Shown piece by piece: positions 8,802-18,319 of a stretch of 64,000 bases of DNA. The position numbers and the translations under genes are program-made. Every line of letters starts with the position of its first letter. The stretch's first letter is position 1. The notes beneath the pieces were generated by a model. That model was not told where the DNA came from, made no database searches, and saw only the letters and a list, made by a program, of their open reading frames with translations. Source of the DNA: an uncultured Arenicella sp. (GTDB taxonomy: Bacteria > Pseudomonadota > Gammaproteobacteria > Arenicellales > Arenicellaceae); contig CALIVT010000001.1 in the NCBI GenBank assembly GCA_938048185.1, positions 124,001 through 188,000 of the forward strand. The letters are read 5' to 3'.

Positions 8802-8830
8802 GAGTTTGGGGCGCGGCGCGCCCCAAACTC
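8802..8830 (+). terminator. Very GC-rich palindrome after the glycine-zipper gene
   Basis: A near-perfect inverted repeat of 14 bases around one central G: GAGTTTGGGGCGCG pairs with CGCGCCCCAAACTC. It lies 19 bases after the stop codon. There is no T-run after either side, so it is not a textbook intrinsic terminator. It may be an mRNA 3' stabiliser or a weak terminator. Confidence 0.45.
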
Positions 8831-8880
8831 AGTCTACGCTCTAGCGTAATTTTGTAAGAGAATTGGTCTAAAGTCGAATA

Positions 8881-9237
8881 ATGAAAACTTCATCGAACAT
8901 CGTATTAAACCTACTAGTAATGTTTGCCTTGCTTTGTCTTAGCGACGGCGCGAATGCGTTTGGGCAATTAGGGAAATATGTTGATACCGACCCTCTCTAT
9001 ATCGATATTGAAAGATCCGATAGAACGACCAGAACTGAGGCGTTTATTCTGCCGAGTGCAATCCTTAGTCAAGAAGGTAACATTCGCTCCCGCAGCGATG
9101 TCATAAGTGAGGTGAAACAGCGTTATAACGCAGAGGTGCTTCGTATTAAACTTAATGAAAAACGTATGGTGTATGAAGTTCGAGTACTAATGCCGAACGG
9201 CAAGGTAAAGAACATCACAGTGAGTGCGCGTCGCTAA
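8881..9237 (+). CDS. PepSY-like periplasmic protein
   Basis: 118 residues with a signal peptide cleaved after GANA (about residue 26). The C-terminal half (RSRSDVISEVKQRYNAEVL, then a YEVRVLMPNGK strand) resembles a single PepSY domain, which in other bacteria inhibits proteases or senses periplasmic conditions. It ends 19 bases before the response-regulator start. PepSY-regulator-kinase triplets are common, so it is likely an accessory or co-regulated partner of the kinase. Confidence 0.65.
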   Translation: MKTSSNIVLNLLVMFALLCLSDGANAFGQLGKYVDTDPLYIDIERSDRTTRTEAFILPSAILSQEGNIRSRSDVISEVKQRYNAEVLRIKLNEKRMVYEVRVLMPNGKVKNITVSARR

Positions 9238-9256
9238 GCGAAGGAAGAGAGTTATC

Positions 9257-9943
9257 ATGCGCATTTTAATAATCGAAGATGAACTGAGCTTGCAGGCACA
9301 ACTTGCCGAAACGCTGCGTGCTAATGATTATGTGGTGGACGTTGCTGGCGATGGCGAAGAAGGGCTCTACTTCGGACAGGAATACCCAATTGACCTTGCT
9401 ATCGTCGACCTGGGTTTGCCTGAAATAGACGGTGTTGAGGTGATTAAACGTTTGCGCCAAGCGGGCAAGGCTTTTCCTATTCTGATTTTAACCGCGCGCA
9501 ATCGTTGGCAAGAGAAAGTAGAAGGGCTAGAAGCAGGTGCGGACGACTATTTAACCAAACCGTTTCACCCTGAAGAGATGTTAGCTCGCTTAAAAGTACT
9601 ATTGCGTCGTTCGGTCGGCTTGGCTGACAACACCTTGATATGTGGGCCGATTAAAATTGACACCTCATCCAAACAGTTATTTTTAAACGACGAACCGCTT
9701 ACCATTACCGCTTACGAATACCGCTTGTTGTCTTATTTAATGATGCATACCGGTAAGGTTATCTCAAAGCGTGAACTGGTGGATCATATCTATGAGGAAG
9801 ACGACGATCGGGACAGCAATACTATCGAAGTATTCATTCGCCGGTTACGTAAAAAACTGGACCCCGGCAACGAGCTAAAGCCAATCGAAACCCAGCGTGG
9901 GCGCGGTTACCGTTTTCGAATTCCTAGAAGCACCCCGGTGTAA
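9257..9943 (+). CDS. OmpR/PhoP-family response regulator
   Basis: Start set at the ATG after AAGGAAGAG (9241-9249), giving 228 residues. The receiver domain has acidic residues E7 and D8, phospho-acceptor D51 (IVDLGLPEIDG), T79 and K101. The C-terminal winged helix ends in ETQRGRGYRFR. The pattern QEKVEGLEAGADDYLTKPF and the EEDDDRDSNTIEVFIRRLR stretch are typical of the PhoP/QseB group. It precedes its likely partner kinase by 18 bases. Confidence 0.9.
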   Translation: MRILIIEDELSLQAQLAETLRANDYVVDVAGDGEEGLYFGQEYPIDLAIVDLGLPEIDGVEVIKRLRQAGKAFPILILTARNRWQEKVEGLEAGADDYLTKPFHPEEMLARLKVLLRRSVGLADNTLICGPIKIDTSSKQLFLNDEPLTITAYEYRLLSYLMMHTGKVISKRELVDHIYEEDDDRDSNTIEVFIRRLRKKLDPGNELKPIETQRGRGYRFRIPRSTPV

Positions 9944-9961
9944 CGGAACGTAGAGATTAGT

Positions 9962-11320
9962 TTGTACTCGCTGCGCAAACGGCTTCTCATCTCAGCAACA
10001 CTCTTGTTGCTGCTGTTTTTGGGTGTCATGGGTTTTGCGCTAAACCGCGCGTTTGAAAGTAGCGTACTAAGCAATGCCGAAGATGCCTTGCGCAATCAAG
10101 TATTGTTGTTGATCGCTAATATCGACGTAATTGACGGTCAGGTGGTGGTGCCGCCGTTACTACCCGAACCAAGGCTGTCGCAGACCGACTCCGATCTTTA
10201 CGCGCAGATTACCGCGACGACTGATTCAGTCACACCTGCCGTGGTGTGGCGCTCGCGTTCCTTACTTGACAAGAAAATGCCGATTTTAGGGGGCGACATG
10301 GGACAGTTTGGGTTTTACCAATCGACGACATGGGAGGGTGAACCTAAAGTCTATTCGACCACGCTCGGCGTAGAATGGGAAACTGAACAAGGTGACTTTC
10401 CTTTCACCGTACAAGTTGCCGAACATGCCAAAGGCTATACCAAGCGCTTAAGTCGCTACCAACGACAGGTTGGTTTTTCACTGCTTGTTTTGGGCGGCTC
10501 GTTAGTGTTACTACTGTTGGTACTGCTTGGTTGGGCACTCAAACCACTGAACCGGGTGACGAAACAGGTGGGTGAAATTGAAGAAGGTAAACGTCGGCGT
10601 TTCGACGAGGATTACCCGCTAGAGGTCAGTCGTTTAACTCAGAACCTAAATCAGTTACTCAACTTCGAAGAGCAACGTATTGAGCGGCAGAAGCAAGTTT
10701 TAGGAAACCTAGCACACAGTCTAAAAACCCCAATCGCTATTTTGACTGGTTTAGATTACCCGCCCGTCACTGCAAATGAGGCGAAACGGCAATTGACCTC
10801 GATGCAAACTATTATCGACTATCAGTTGCAAAGCGCGTCGGCAGTGGGTCGCCAGCGCTTTGCCAAGCCGATCAACGTGCAAGCAATTACGCAACAAATT
10901 ATCGCCAGTTTGGATAAACTTCATCACGATAAAGGTGTGACAAACATGGTTAATATCGCCGACTCGGTGCAATTCTTCGGGGATCAAGGCGACTGGATGG
11001 AATTAGCCGGTAATTTGCTCGATAACGCTTATAAATGGGCGAATTCTCGGGTTGCGATTTCGGTTGAAAATACGAGCATGGTGAGTGACAGCTCGCATCG
11101 CCTATCAGTGAAATTAGTGGTCGAAGATGACGGTGATGGTATTGACGCCGAACGCAAAGCAACTATTCTTGAACGCGGGGTGCGTTTAGACAGTCAAACC
11201 CCAGGCCATGGTCTAGGGCTGCACATTGTTAAAGGGATTGTTGAAGCCTATGCCGGGCAACTTATGATTGACGATAGTGGCAACGGCGAGGGAACGCGGT
11301 TTACCGTAATACTGAATTAG
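9962..11320 (+). CDS. PhoQ-like sensor histidine kinase
   Basis: The frame begins at TTG 9962 (YSLRKRLLIS follows). No ATG or GTG precedes the first membrane segment, so this TTG is the best start. The 452-residue protein has TM segments at about 8-28 and 170-193, a periplasmic domain of about 140 residues, a short HAMP-like linker, phospho-accepting His252 (NLAHSLKTPIA), and an ATPase domain with N-box LLDNAYKWA, DDGDGID and GHGLGLHIVKG. The divergent N-box and the HSLKTP H-box match PhoQ-type kinases, which commonly sense divalent cations or membrane stress; the signal here is unknown. Confidence 0.88.
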   Translation: MYSLRKRLLISATLLLLLFLGVMGFALNRAFESSVLSNAEDALRNQVLLLIANIDVIDGQVVVPPLLPEPRLSQTDSDLYAQITATTDSVTPAVVWRSRSLLDKKMPILGGDMGQFGFYQSTTWEGEPKVYSTTLGVEWETEQGDFPFTVQVAEHAKGYTKRLSRYQRQVGFSLLVLGGSLVLLLLVLLGWALKPLNRVTKQVGEIEEGKRRRFDEDYPLEVSRLTQNLNQLLNFEEQRIERQKQVLGNLAHSLKTPIAILTGLDYPPVTANEAKRQLTSMQTIIDYQLQSASAVGRQRFAKPINVQAITQQIIASLDKLHHDKGVTNMVNIADSVQFFGDQGDWMELAGNLLDNAYKWANSRVAISVENTSMVSDSSHRLSVKLVVEDDGDGIDAERKATILERGVRLDSQTPGHGLGLHIVKGIVEAYAGQLMIDDSGNGEGTRFTVILN

Positions 11321-11734
11321 GCACGCTAATAAGCCGTCCGGCATAAACATTTTCGCGTTTACAGTTTTACTTGGCTTGAATATGGCTTAGCCTAAATCCT
11401 AAATATTGCTTGCTAAGTTCGACAGCGCGGACCGGGGGGGTACGAGCCGTACCCAGAGAGTTGGGGTAGGGGCATGCTGGATACGACTCGGTTAAAATGA
11501 GGTTTGCGCGTTAACCTCAGAAAGTAATCTGTCACACGGGGGACATGAAAGCAAGAGATATCAGCATTAATTTCGAGCTTTTTTTACGCGGTGCCTGTAG
11601 CCCGCTCTCATTGCTGAACTGAATGTCGAATATCACGAATAAATCAGCGCTTGGAAAGCCGGAATTAGTGATAAAAATCACACGACTGTGTTACAACAAT
11701 GAGCCAGAATTTCCAAACCGTTGAGATTAGTTAA
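11321..11734 (+). other. 414-base intergenic region with two hairpins
   Basis: No convincing gene. Two hairpins stand out: GGGTACG-AGC-CGTACCC at 11438-11454 (7-bp stem, three-base loop, preceded by a run of Gs) and TGAGGTT / AACCTCA at 11498-11519. A 25-codon open frame at 11545 lacks a good ribosome site. The region may hold the promoter and leader of the next gene or a small RNA. Confidence 0.35.
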
Positions 11735-12694
11735 ATGGCGCTACCCAGTGTTTTTCAAAACCTAAGATTACCCGTTATCGCTGCACCGATGTTCATCCTC
11801 TCAAATAAAGAGATGGTGTTAGAGCAATGCAAAGCCGGTATCGTTGGGTCGTTTCCTGCGTTAAACGCCCGAGGCGAGGGCGAATTTGAAAAATGGCTGC
11901 AATTTATAACGCAAGAATTAGACCGTTATAACCAGGCGAACCCCGATGCCCCGGCTGCACCGTTTGCTGTGAATCAAATTGTATTCAAGTCTAATGCCCG
12001 GCTGCACGAAGACATGGAACTTTGCGTTAAGTACAAGGTACCCATCATTATCACATCACTGGGTGCGAATGAAGACGTTAATTCGGCCGCACACTCTTAC
12101 GGCGGCGTGGTATTACACGACGTTATTAACCAACGGTTTGCGCGCAAAGCGATTGAGAAGGGCGCTGATGGTTTGATCGCGGTGGCGGCTGGAGCGGGCG
12201 GACATGCCGGCGCGTTGTCACCATTCGCGTTGATTCAAGAAACCCGCGAATGGTTTGATGGGCCACTCGCCTTGTCTGGCTGTATTGCCAGCGGCGCGTC
12301 CGTGCTCGCAGCACAAGCAATGGGGGCTGATTTTGGCTACATTGGCTCGGCGTTTATCGCCACAAAAGAAGCGAATGCGGACGATGCGTATAAGCAAATG
12401 GTGGTTGATTGTGACGCTGACGATATTGTGTATTCTGATTACTTTACTGGCGTTTCCGGGAATTATTTAAAGCCGAGCATCGAAGCGGCTGGTATGGACC
12501 CCGATGATTTGCCAAAGGGCGACATCACCGCAATGCAAAAACTCACTGACCAAGATGGCGACGCCAAGGCCTGGAAAGATATCTGGGGTTGTGGCCAAGG
12601 TATTGGTGCGGTGGACGAAATTCAAACCGTGGCCGACCGCGTGGCTCAACTTGCGAGTGAGTACTCGGCAGCGAAAGCAACGCTGGTCGGATAG
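11735..12694 (+). CDS. Nitronate monooxygenase (2-nitropropane dioxygenase family)
   Basis: 319 residues, a TIM-barrel FMN enzyme. Visible are the N-terminal LPVIAAPMF, the AAGAGGHAG segment with His157 in the family's catalytic position, and the FMN-phosphate loop GCIASGASVLAAQAMGADF followed by GSAFIATKEA. Nitronate monooxygenases oxidise toxic alkyl nitronates such as propionate-3-nitronate to the aldehyde or acid and nitrite. Some related enzymes have other roles, so the substrate is not certain. The gene is separated from glnK by about 185 bases. Confidence 0.85.
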   Translation: MALPSVFQNLRLPVIAAPMFILSNKEMVLEQCKAGIVGSFPALNARGEGEFEKWLQFITQELDRYNQANPDAPAAPFAVNQIVFKSNARLHEDMELCVKYKVPIIITSLGANEDVNSAAHSYGGVVLHDVINQRFARKAIEKGADGLIAVAAGAGGHAGALSPFALIQETREWFDGPLALSGCIASGASVLAAQAMGADFGYIGSAFIATKEANADDAYKQMVVDCDADDIVYSDYFTGVSGNYLKPSIEAAGMDPDDLPKGDITAMQKLTDQDGDAKAWKDIWGCGQGIGAVDEIQTVADRVAQLASEYSAAKATLVG

Positions 12695-12865
12695 CTTAGA
12701 ATTGCGCGTTTTGCGCACGCCTGAGCGTTTAGCGCCAGCCGCCAACTATCTTTTTTGACGCGATTTTATTACTATCTAGCCATTGTTGTTGCAGGCTTAG
12801 GCCCCGCGCGCACGGTCGACTCTCGACAGTTGTAATTCAAGTATAGACCTCACTATCATTTATAA

Positions 12866-13219
<354 letters not shown>

Positions 13220-13317
13220 TCGCTGGCAAATTGGTTGAGTGTTGATAAATTCAGCACTAAGCAGCGGTTTAAAAGAAAACAATAAACTAAAGAAAGAAAA
13301 AAGTTAGGAAGAACAGA

Positions 13318-14601
13318 ATGAAATTTAGCAAGTTACTAGCAACGGCGCTAGTGAGTTTGGCTGTCGTGCCAACAATGGTGTTCGCTGACGAGTTAGACAG
13401 CGGTGACACCGCATGGATGTTGACCTCATCGGCATTGGTTCTATTTATGTTGTTGCCGGGTTTATCTCTGTTTTACGCGGGCCTGGTACGCAGCAAAAAT
13501 GTTTTGTCGGTATTGATGCAATGCTTCACGATTGCGTGCGTAATGTCTCTAGTTTGGTTTGCAGTGGGCTACAGCTTAGCCTTTAGTGGCGATGGCGATT
13601 ACATTGGTAATCTTGATAAAGCCTTTTTAGCGGGCGTTACTGTTGACTCGATGATGGACACCATTCCGGAATCGGTGTTCGTGGTCTTTCAAATGACCTT
13701 CATCATGATTACACCCGCCTTGTTCGTAGGTGGGTTTGCCGAGCGCATGAATTTTGGCGCAATGCTCATCTTTTCGGTACTTTGGGGCTTAATTGTTTAT
13801 GTTCCTGTCACTCATTGGGTTTGGGGCGGCGGCTGGCTTGCTGATAAAGGTCTCCTCGATTTTGCCGGTGGTACCGTGGTACACATAACGGCGGGCGTAA
13901 GCGCATTGGTCGCTGCGTTGGTTCTTGGAAACCGCAAAGGGTTTCCTCAAAAGCCGATGACACCCCACAGTTTGACCTTAACCGTTGTCGGCGCGGGCAT
14001 GCTTTGGTTCGGATGGTTCGGCTTCAATGGTGGCTCGGCAGTTGCTGCCAACGGCGGCGCGGGTATGGCAATGTTGGTTACGCATTTAAGCGCGGCGGCA
14101 GGTTCCTTAGCATGGATGACGATTGAGTGGATACGCTTTCGCAAGCCTAGCGTGCTCGGAATTGTAACGGGTATGGTCGCTGGCTTGGGCACCATAACTC
14201 CGGCATCGGGGTTTGTCGGACCGATCGGTGGCGTGGTCATTGGTTTGTGTGGTGGTACCGTGTGTTATTTCGCAACTCAGCTAATTAAAGGCGGTTTGAA
14301 AATCGACGACTCGCTTGATGTATTCCCGGTGCATGGCGTAGGTGGTGCATTAGGCACCATATTAGTGGCGTTCTTTGTGTCCGCGGCTTATGGCGGTGCA
14401 GGCTATGCCCAAGGCATGGGTTTAGGTAGCCAACTAGGCGTTCAAGTGTTGGGCGTTGTGGTCACGGCTTTGTACGCAGGGGTTGTATCTTATATCTTGC
14501 TTAAGTTGATTGCGCTGTTGACGCCATTGCGGGCAGATGAAGAAACTGAACAGCAAGGTTTGGACGTGGCTCAGCACGGTGAAACGGGCTACAATATGTA
14601 G
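13318..14601 (+). CDS. amtB: Ammonium transporter AmtB
   Basis: 427 residues with a cleavable signal (VFA, about residue 23) and eleven hydrophobic segments. Hallmarks include SLFYAGLVRSKN, the pore-region THWVWGGGWL and FPVHGVGGALGT containing the two pore histidines, and WFGWFGFNGGSA. It moves ammonium/ammonia across the inner membrane. It probably shares a transcript with glnK, its trimeric cytosolic regulator. A strong terminator follows. Confidence 0.95.
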   Translation: MKFSKLLATALVSLAVVPTMVFADELDSGDTAWMLTSSALVLFMLLPGLSLFYAGLVRSKNVLSVLMQCFTIACVMSLVWFAVGYSLAFSGDGDYIGNLDKAFLAGVTVDSMMDTIPESVFVVFQMTFIMITPALFVGGFAERMNFGAMLIFSVLWGLIVYVPVTHWVWGGGWLADKGLLDFAGGTVVHITAGVSALVAALVLGNRKGFPQKPMTPHSLTLTVVGAGMLWFGWFGFNGGSAVAANGGAGMAMLVTHLSAAAGSLAWMTIEWIRFRKPSVLGIVTGMVAGLGTITPASGFVGPIGGVVIGLCGGTVCYFATQLIKGGLKIDDSLDVFPVHGVGGALGTILVAFFVSAAYGGAGYAQGMGLGSQLGVQVLGVVVTALYAGVVSYILLKLIALLTPLRADEETEQQGLDVAQHGETGYNM

Positions 14602-14626
14602 TCAGCTAAATACTCAGTGTTTTTTG

Positions 14627-14656
14627 AGAGGCTGGCTAAGACCAGCCTCTTTTTTT
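14627..14656 (+). terminator. Rho-independent terminator of glnK-amtB
   Basis: Perfect 9-bp stem AGAGGCTGG / CCAGCCTCT with a 6-base loop, followed by six further Ts. It lies 26 bases after the amtB stop. Confidence 0.92.
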
Positions 14657-14688
14657 GTCGAACGATATTTTTGTTGAACGATATTTTT
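14654..14688 (+). repeat. Two-copy 16-bp tandem repeat
   Basis: TTTGTCGAACGATATT is followed directly by TTTGTTGAACGATATT with one difference and a further TTT. It lies between the amtB terminator and the Sel1/SPOR gene, possibly within that gene's promoter. No binding protein is suggested. Confidence 0.6.
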
Positions 14689-14716
14689 CAATAACCCCCC
14701 GATTTATAAGTTAATA

Positions 14717-15505
14717 GTGTTGCGTTTACGTCTTTTTACCCGCAGTTTCAGATCAAAACATAGTGCGTGCGCGTTGATGTTGGCGTTGTGTGGGGTCGTG
14801 ACCGTGGCGTTTGCACAAGACTCGAAAGACTATAGTCGAGGCTTCCAAGCCTATCTGGATGGCGACTATCAGAGCGCGCGTGATCATTGGCGCCAAGCTG
14901 CACGCAATAATGATGAAAAGTCGATGTTTAATTTAGGCTTATTGCACGAGCAAAACAGACTCTCAGATTCGAATTATGAGCAGGCAGAGCGCTGGTTCCG
15001 TTTGGCTGCAGAGAATGGTTACCCCGCAGCAAACTATCATTTGGCGCAACGCATGTTAGATCGAGGCGGGTCCGATGATGAAGCGCTGGCGCTGATCCGA
15101 ACCTCAGCAAAACAAGGTTATGCTCCCGCGGTTCGTTATCTTGCCGGCGGCTCGAAAGCGCTCGCGGGTTCGCTGCCCCAAGATAAGCCTAATGCTGAAA
15201 AGGCGCCAAGGTATCAATCTGAGGCCTGGATAAATAGGCAGCGATCAAGTTACTGGACTATTCAACTACTCGCATTTAAGGAGCGCAGCAAGGTGTACGA
15301 GTTTATTCAGCACCATGGCTTGCAGAACAACGCTGCCTACTTTATTGAAAAAAACCAGGACGAGATACTTTATAAATTGGTTTACGGTGTCTACAGCTCC
15401 AAAGATAAAGCGAGCTTTGCACGCCAAAATTTGTCTGACGATTTACAGGAGTACGGCCCTTGGCTGCGCACAATATCGAGCGTACAGGCAATAACAAAAC
15501 GCTGA
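14717..15505 (+). CDS. Exported Sel1-repeat protein with C-terminal SPOR domain
   Basis: 262 residues from a GTG start. A signal peptide is cleaved near residue 33 (AFA). Residues about 38-145 form Sel1-like TPR repeats (AARNNDEKSMFNLGLLHE, then AAENGYPAANYHLAQ and SAKQGYAPAVRYLAG). A SPOR domain spans about 172-258 (YWTIQLLAFKERSKVYEFI and the closing LRTISSVQ). SPOR domains bind glycan strands denuded of stem peptides at the septum, so a periplasmic role in division or wall remodelling is likely. The gene stands alone upstream of prfB. Confidence 0.82.
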   Translation: MLRLRLFTRSFRSKHSACALMLALCGVVTVAFAQDSKDYSRGFQAYLDGDYQSARDHWRQAARNNDEKSMFNLGLLHEQNRLSDSNYEQAERWFRLAAENGYPAANYHLAQRMLDRGGSDDEALALIRTSAKQGYAPAVRYLAGGSKALAGSLPQDKPNAEKAPRYQSEAWINRQRSSYWTIQLLAFKERSKVYEFIQHHGLQNNAAYFIEKNQDEILYKLVYGVYSSKDKASFARQNLSDDLQEYGPWLRTISSVQAITKR

Positions 15506-15633
15506 ACGACGAATCAATCTGACACCGACTTCACTTCTCTTGACGAGCTTTTTCGGGTATCTTCCCGGGTTGGATAACTCAACATCGGCGCGCGCTGCAA
15601 ACTCGAGCCAACGCGCTACAACTCCCTAGCATT

Positions 15634-16729
15634 ATGGAACTCAACCCGTTATTTGAAAAAGGTAAAGATCTAGAGCAGCGTGGCGAGCTACTCAGGGGGT
15701 ATCTTTGACTTTGATACCAAATCTGAACGCCTAGAAGAAGTGTTACGGCAAATGGAGGACCCTTCCATCTGGGAAGACCAAGAGTTCGCACAAAAGCTCG
15801 GCCAGGAAAAGTCGAATCTTGAGAAAATTGTCGACACTTTAACCAAAGTTTCAAACGGTGTAAGCGACTCGATGGACATGTTGGAGCTTGCCGCAGAAGA
15901 GCAAGACCAAGAATTAGTTGACGAAGTTAGCGCCGATCTTGCCGCTATTGAGTCTGAATTGGCAGTACTGGAATTTCAGCGAATGTTTTCTGGGCCGATG
16001 GACGCCAATAACGCGTTTATCGATATCCAATCAGGCTCGGGCGGCACTGAAGCCCAGGACTGGGCTAATATGATTTTGCGCATGTACTTGCGCTGGGCTG
16101 ATTCGCAAGGTTTTAAAGCCGAAATTATCGAATTATCTGAAGGCGAGGTGGCAGGTATTAAAAGTGCAACCGTCAAAATTGCAGGCGATTATGCGTTTGG
16201 CTTTTTGCGCACCGAGACCGGCGTACATCGTCTGGTTCGAAAGTCACCGTTTGACTCGGGCAGTCGTCGTCATACCTCGTTTGCATCGTTATTCGCTTAC
16301 CCTGAAATAGACGACCGCGTGGATGTCGATATTAATCCGTCTGATCTGCGTATTGATACGTATCGAGCCAGTGGGTCAGGCGGTCAGCACGTAAATAAAA
16401 CCGACTCGGCGGTGCGAATCACGCATGAACCAACAGGCATTGTCGTACAATGTCAGAGTGACAGATCACAGCATCGGAACAAAGATTCGGCGATGTCTAT
16501 GCTAAAAGCGCGTTTGTATGAACATGAAATGCAAAAGCGCCGTTCCGACCAGCAAGCGGTTGAAGATGAAAAATCGGACATTGGTTGGGGCTCGCAGATC
16601 CGCTCATATGTGCTTGATCAATCACGCATTAAAGATTTACGTACCAGCGTTGAGACTGGTAATACCCAAGCTGTCTTAGACGGCGATTTAAATCAATTTA
16701 TCGAGGCCAGCTTAAAGCAGGGCCTTTAA
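15634..16729 (+). CDS. prfB: Peptide chain release factor 2, with programmed +1 frameshift
   Basis: Translation starts at ATG 15634 ([13 protein letters not shown]), runs 24 codons to a UGA at 15706-15708, shifts +1 there, and continues from GAC 15707 to 16729, giving about 364 residues (E. coli RF2 is 365). The ATG at 15680 in the second frame is not the true start, because the family N-terminus lies in the first frame. RF2 motifs are SPF in [11 protein letters not shown], the stop-codon reader for UAA/UGA, and GGQ in [11 protein letters not shown], the peptidyl-tRNA hydrolysis motif. The residue three before that glycine run is Ala rather than the Thr246 peculiar to E. coli K-12. prfB-lysS order is conserved in many gammaproteobacteria. 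Confidence 0.96.
15694..15709 (+). promoter_or_regulatory. prfB programmed +1 frameshift site
   Basis: AGG GGG TAT CTT TGA C: an internal Shine-Dalgarno-like AGGGGG, the slippery CTT codon and an in-frame TGA followed by C. This is the canonical RF2 autoregulation site; low RF2 lets the ribosome slip forward one base. Confidence 0.96.
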
Positions 16730-16754
16730 TAATTTACAGCTAAAGAAGAAGACC

Positions 16755-18275
16755 GTGAGCAACGACAACAATCAAGATTCGCCGCAAGTTGATGAAAACG
16801 AACTAATACGTCAACGCCGAGAGAAGTTAGGTGCGTGGCGAGCGTCGACGCAAGCATATCCTAATACCTTCAAGCCCGAAGATTTAGTGGCAGCGCTGAT
16901 CGCCAAATATGGCGACTTAGACAAAGACGTCTTAGCGGAGCAGGACATCGAGGTGTCAGTCGCGGGCCGAATGATGGGGCGACGCATTATGGGCAAGGCC
17001 AGCTTTGCGAACGTGCAAGACCGCACGGAACGAGTGCAGCTATACGTCACTCGTGACGCACTCCCCGAAGGTTTTTATAACGAAGAGTTTAAAAAGTGGG
17101 ACATCGGCGATATTGTCGCGGCGAAAGGCACCCTGTTTAAAACTAATAAGGGCGAGTTTAGTATCAAAGTCAGCCACATTGAGTTATTGGTTAAGTCTCT
17201 GCGGCCGTTACCCGAAAAATTTCATGGTTTGACCGATAAGGAAACGTCGTATCGTCAGCGCTACGTCGATCTAATCATGAACGAGGATAGTCGCAACGTT
17301 TTCACTACCCGTTCTAAAATAGTAAGTTTTATTCGTAACTTTCTGATTCAAAAAGATTTCTTAGAAGTCGAAACACCGATGATGCAAGCCATTCCCGGTG
17401 GTGCAGTGGCGCGGCCGTTTGAGACCCATCACAACGCCTTGGACATGAAGCTATTCTTGCGTATTGCGCCCGAGTTGTATTTAAAGCGCTTGGTCGTCGG
17501 TGGTTTTGAGCGGGTGTTTGAGATTAATCGTAACTTTCGCAACGAAGGCTTAAGCACGCGACACAATCCTGAATTCACAATGTTGGAATTCTATCAAGCC
17601 TACGCTGATTATAATGACTTGATGGATATTACTGAGGAGATGTTTAAAGGCATCGCCCAGTCAGTCACTAGCGACGGTATTGTGCACTATCAAGAGCAGG
17701 CGATTGACTTCAATCAACCATTTAAACGCTTGACCGTGGCCGAATCAATATTGCACTTTAACCCGAGTTTGAACGACGCTGATTTGCAAGATCGGGCGGC
17801 CCTAGTGGCCTACGCCGAAACGCTAAACGTGCATATCAAAGACAGTTATGGCTTAGGCAAAGTACAGATCGAAATTTTCGAGAAAACGGTCGAGGAAAAA
17901 TTGGCTGAACCCACGTTTATCACCGCGTACCCGGTGGAAGTTTCGCCACTTTCGCGCCGCAATGATGATGACGAATTTGTGACTGATCGGTTTGAACTGT
18001 TCATCGCCGGGCGCGAAATTGCCAACGGTTTTTCCGAGCTAAACGACCCTGAGGACCAAGCCAGTCGTTTCCGACAGCAGGTCGAAGAGAAAGATGCGGG
18101 TGATGATGAAGCCATGCACTTTGATGCTGATTACATTAGAGCCTTGGAATATGGTATGCCGCCGACTGCTGGCGAGGGTATTGGTATTGACCGGCTCGTT
18201 ATGTTGTTCACCGACAGCCCATCCATTCGCGACGTCTTATTGTTCCCACATATGCGTCCTGAAGCGGATGCATAG
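16755..18275 (+). CDS. lysS: Lysyl-tRNA synthetase, class II
   Basis: 506 residues from a GTG start with an AAGAAGAAGA ribosome site. An N-terminal OB-fold anticodon-binding domain covers about 60-170 ([21 protein letters not shown]). The class II core follows with motif 2 [20 protein letters not shown] and motif 3 [14 protein letters not shown]. It charges tRNA-Lys with lysine. It lies 25 bases after prfB, so the two are co-transcribed. Confidence 0.95.
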   Translation: MSNDNNQDSPQVDENELIRQRREKLGAWRASTQAYPNTFKPEDLVAALIAKYGDLDKDVLAEQDIEVSVAGRMMGRRIMGKASFANVQDRTERVQLYVTRDALPEGFYNEEFKKWDIGDIVAAKGTLFKTNKGEFSIKVSHIELLVKSLRPLPEKFHGLTDKETSYRQRYVDLIMNEDSRNVFTTRSKIVSFIRNFLIQKDFLEVETPMMQAIPGGAVARPFETHHNALDMKLFLRIAPELYLKRLVVGGFERVFEINRNFRNEGLSTRHNPEFTMLEFYQAYADYNDLMDITEEMFKGIAQSVTSDGIVHYQEQAIDFNQPFKRLTVAESILHFNPSLNDADLQDRAALVAYAETLNVHIKDSYGLGKVQIEIFEKTVEEKLAEPTFITAYPVEVSPLSRRNDDDEFVTDRFELFIAGREIANGFSELNDPEDQASRFRQQVEEKDAGDDEAMHFDADYIRALEYGMPPTAGEGIGIDRLVMLFTDSPSIRDVLLFPHMRPEADA

Positions 18276-18319
18276 AGTTCAACGCAGATAAATTCCAACC
18301 AGTAAACCAGACACCCCTT

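Noticed and set aside
11545-11622. 25-codon frame in the 11.3-11.7 kb gap
   Set aside because: The only purine run ends too close to the ATG and the sequence looks non-coding.
12777-12793. Possible sigma-54 promoter before glnK (TTGCA at 12789-12793)
   Set aside because: The -24 GG is replaced by GC and the -24 hexamer matches only three of six bases.
15680-16729. prfB starting at ATG 15680
   Set aside because: The family N-terminus [13 protein letters not shown] lies in the other frame and joins via the CTT TGA C shift site, so 15680 is an internal ATG.
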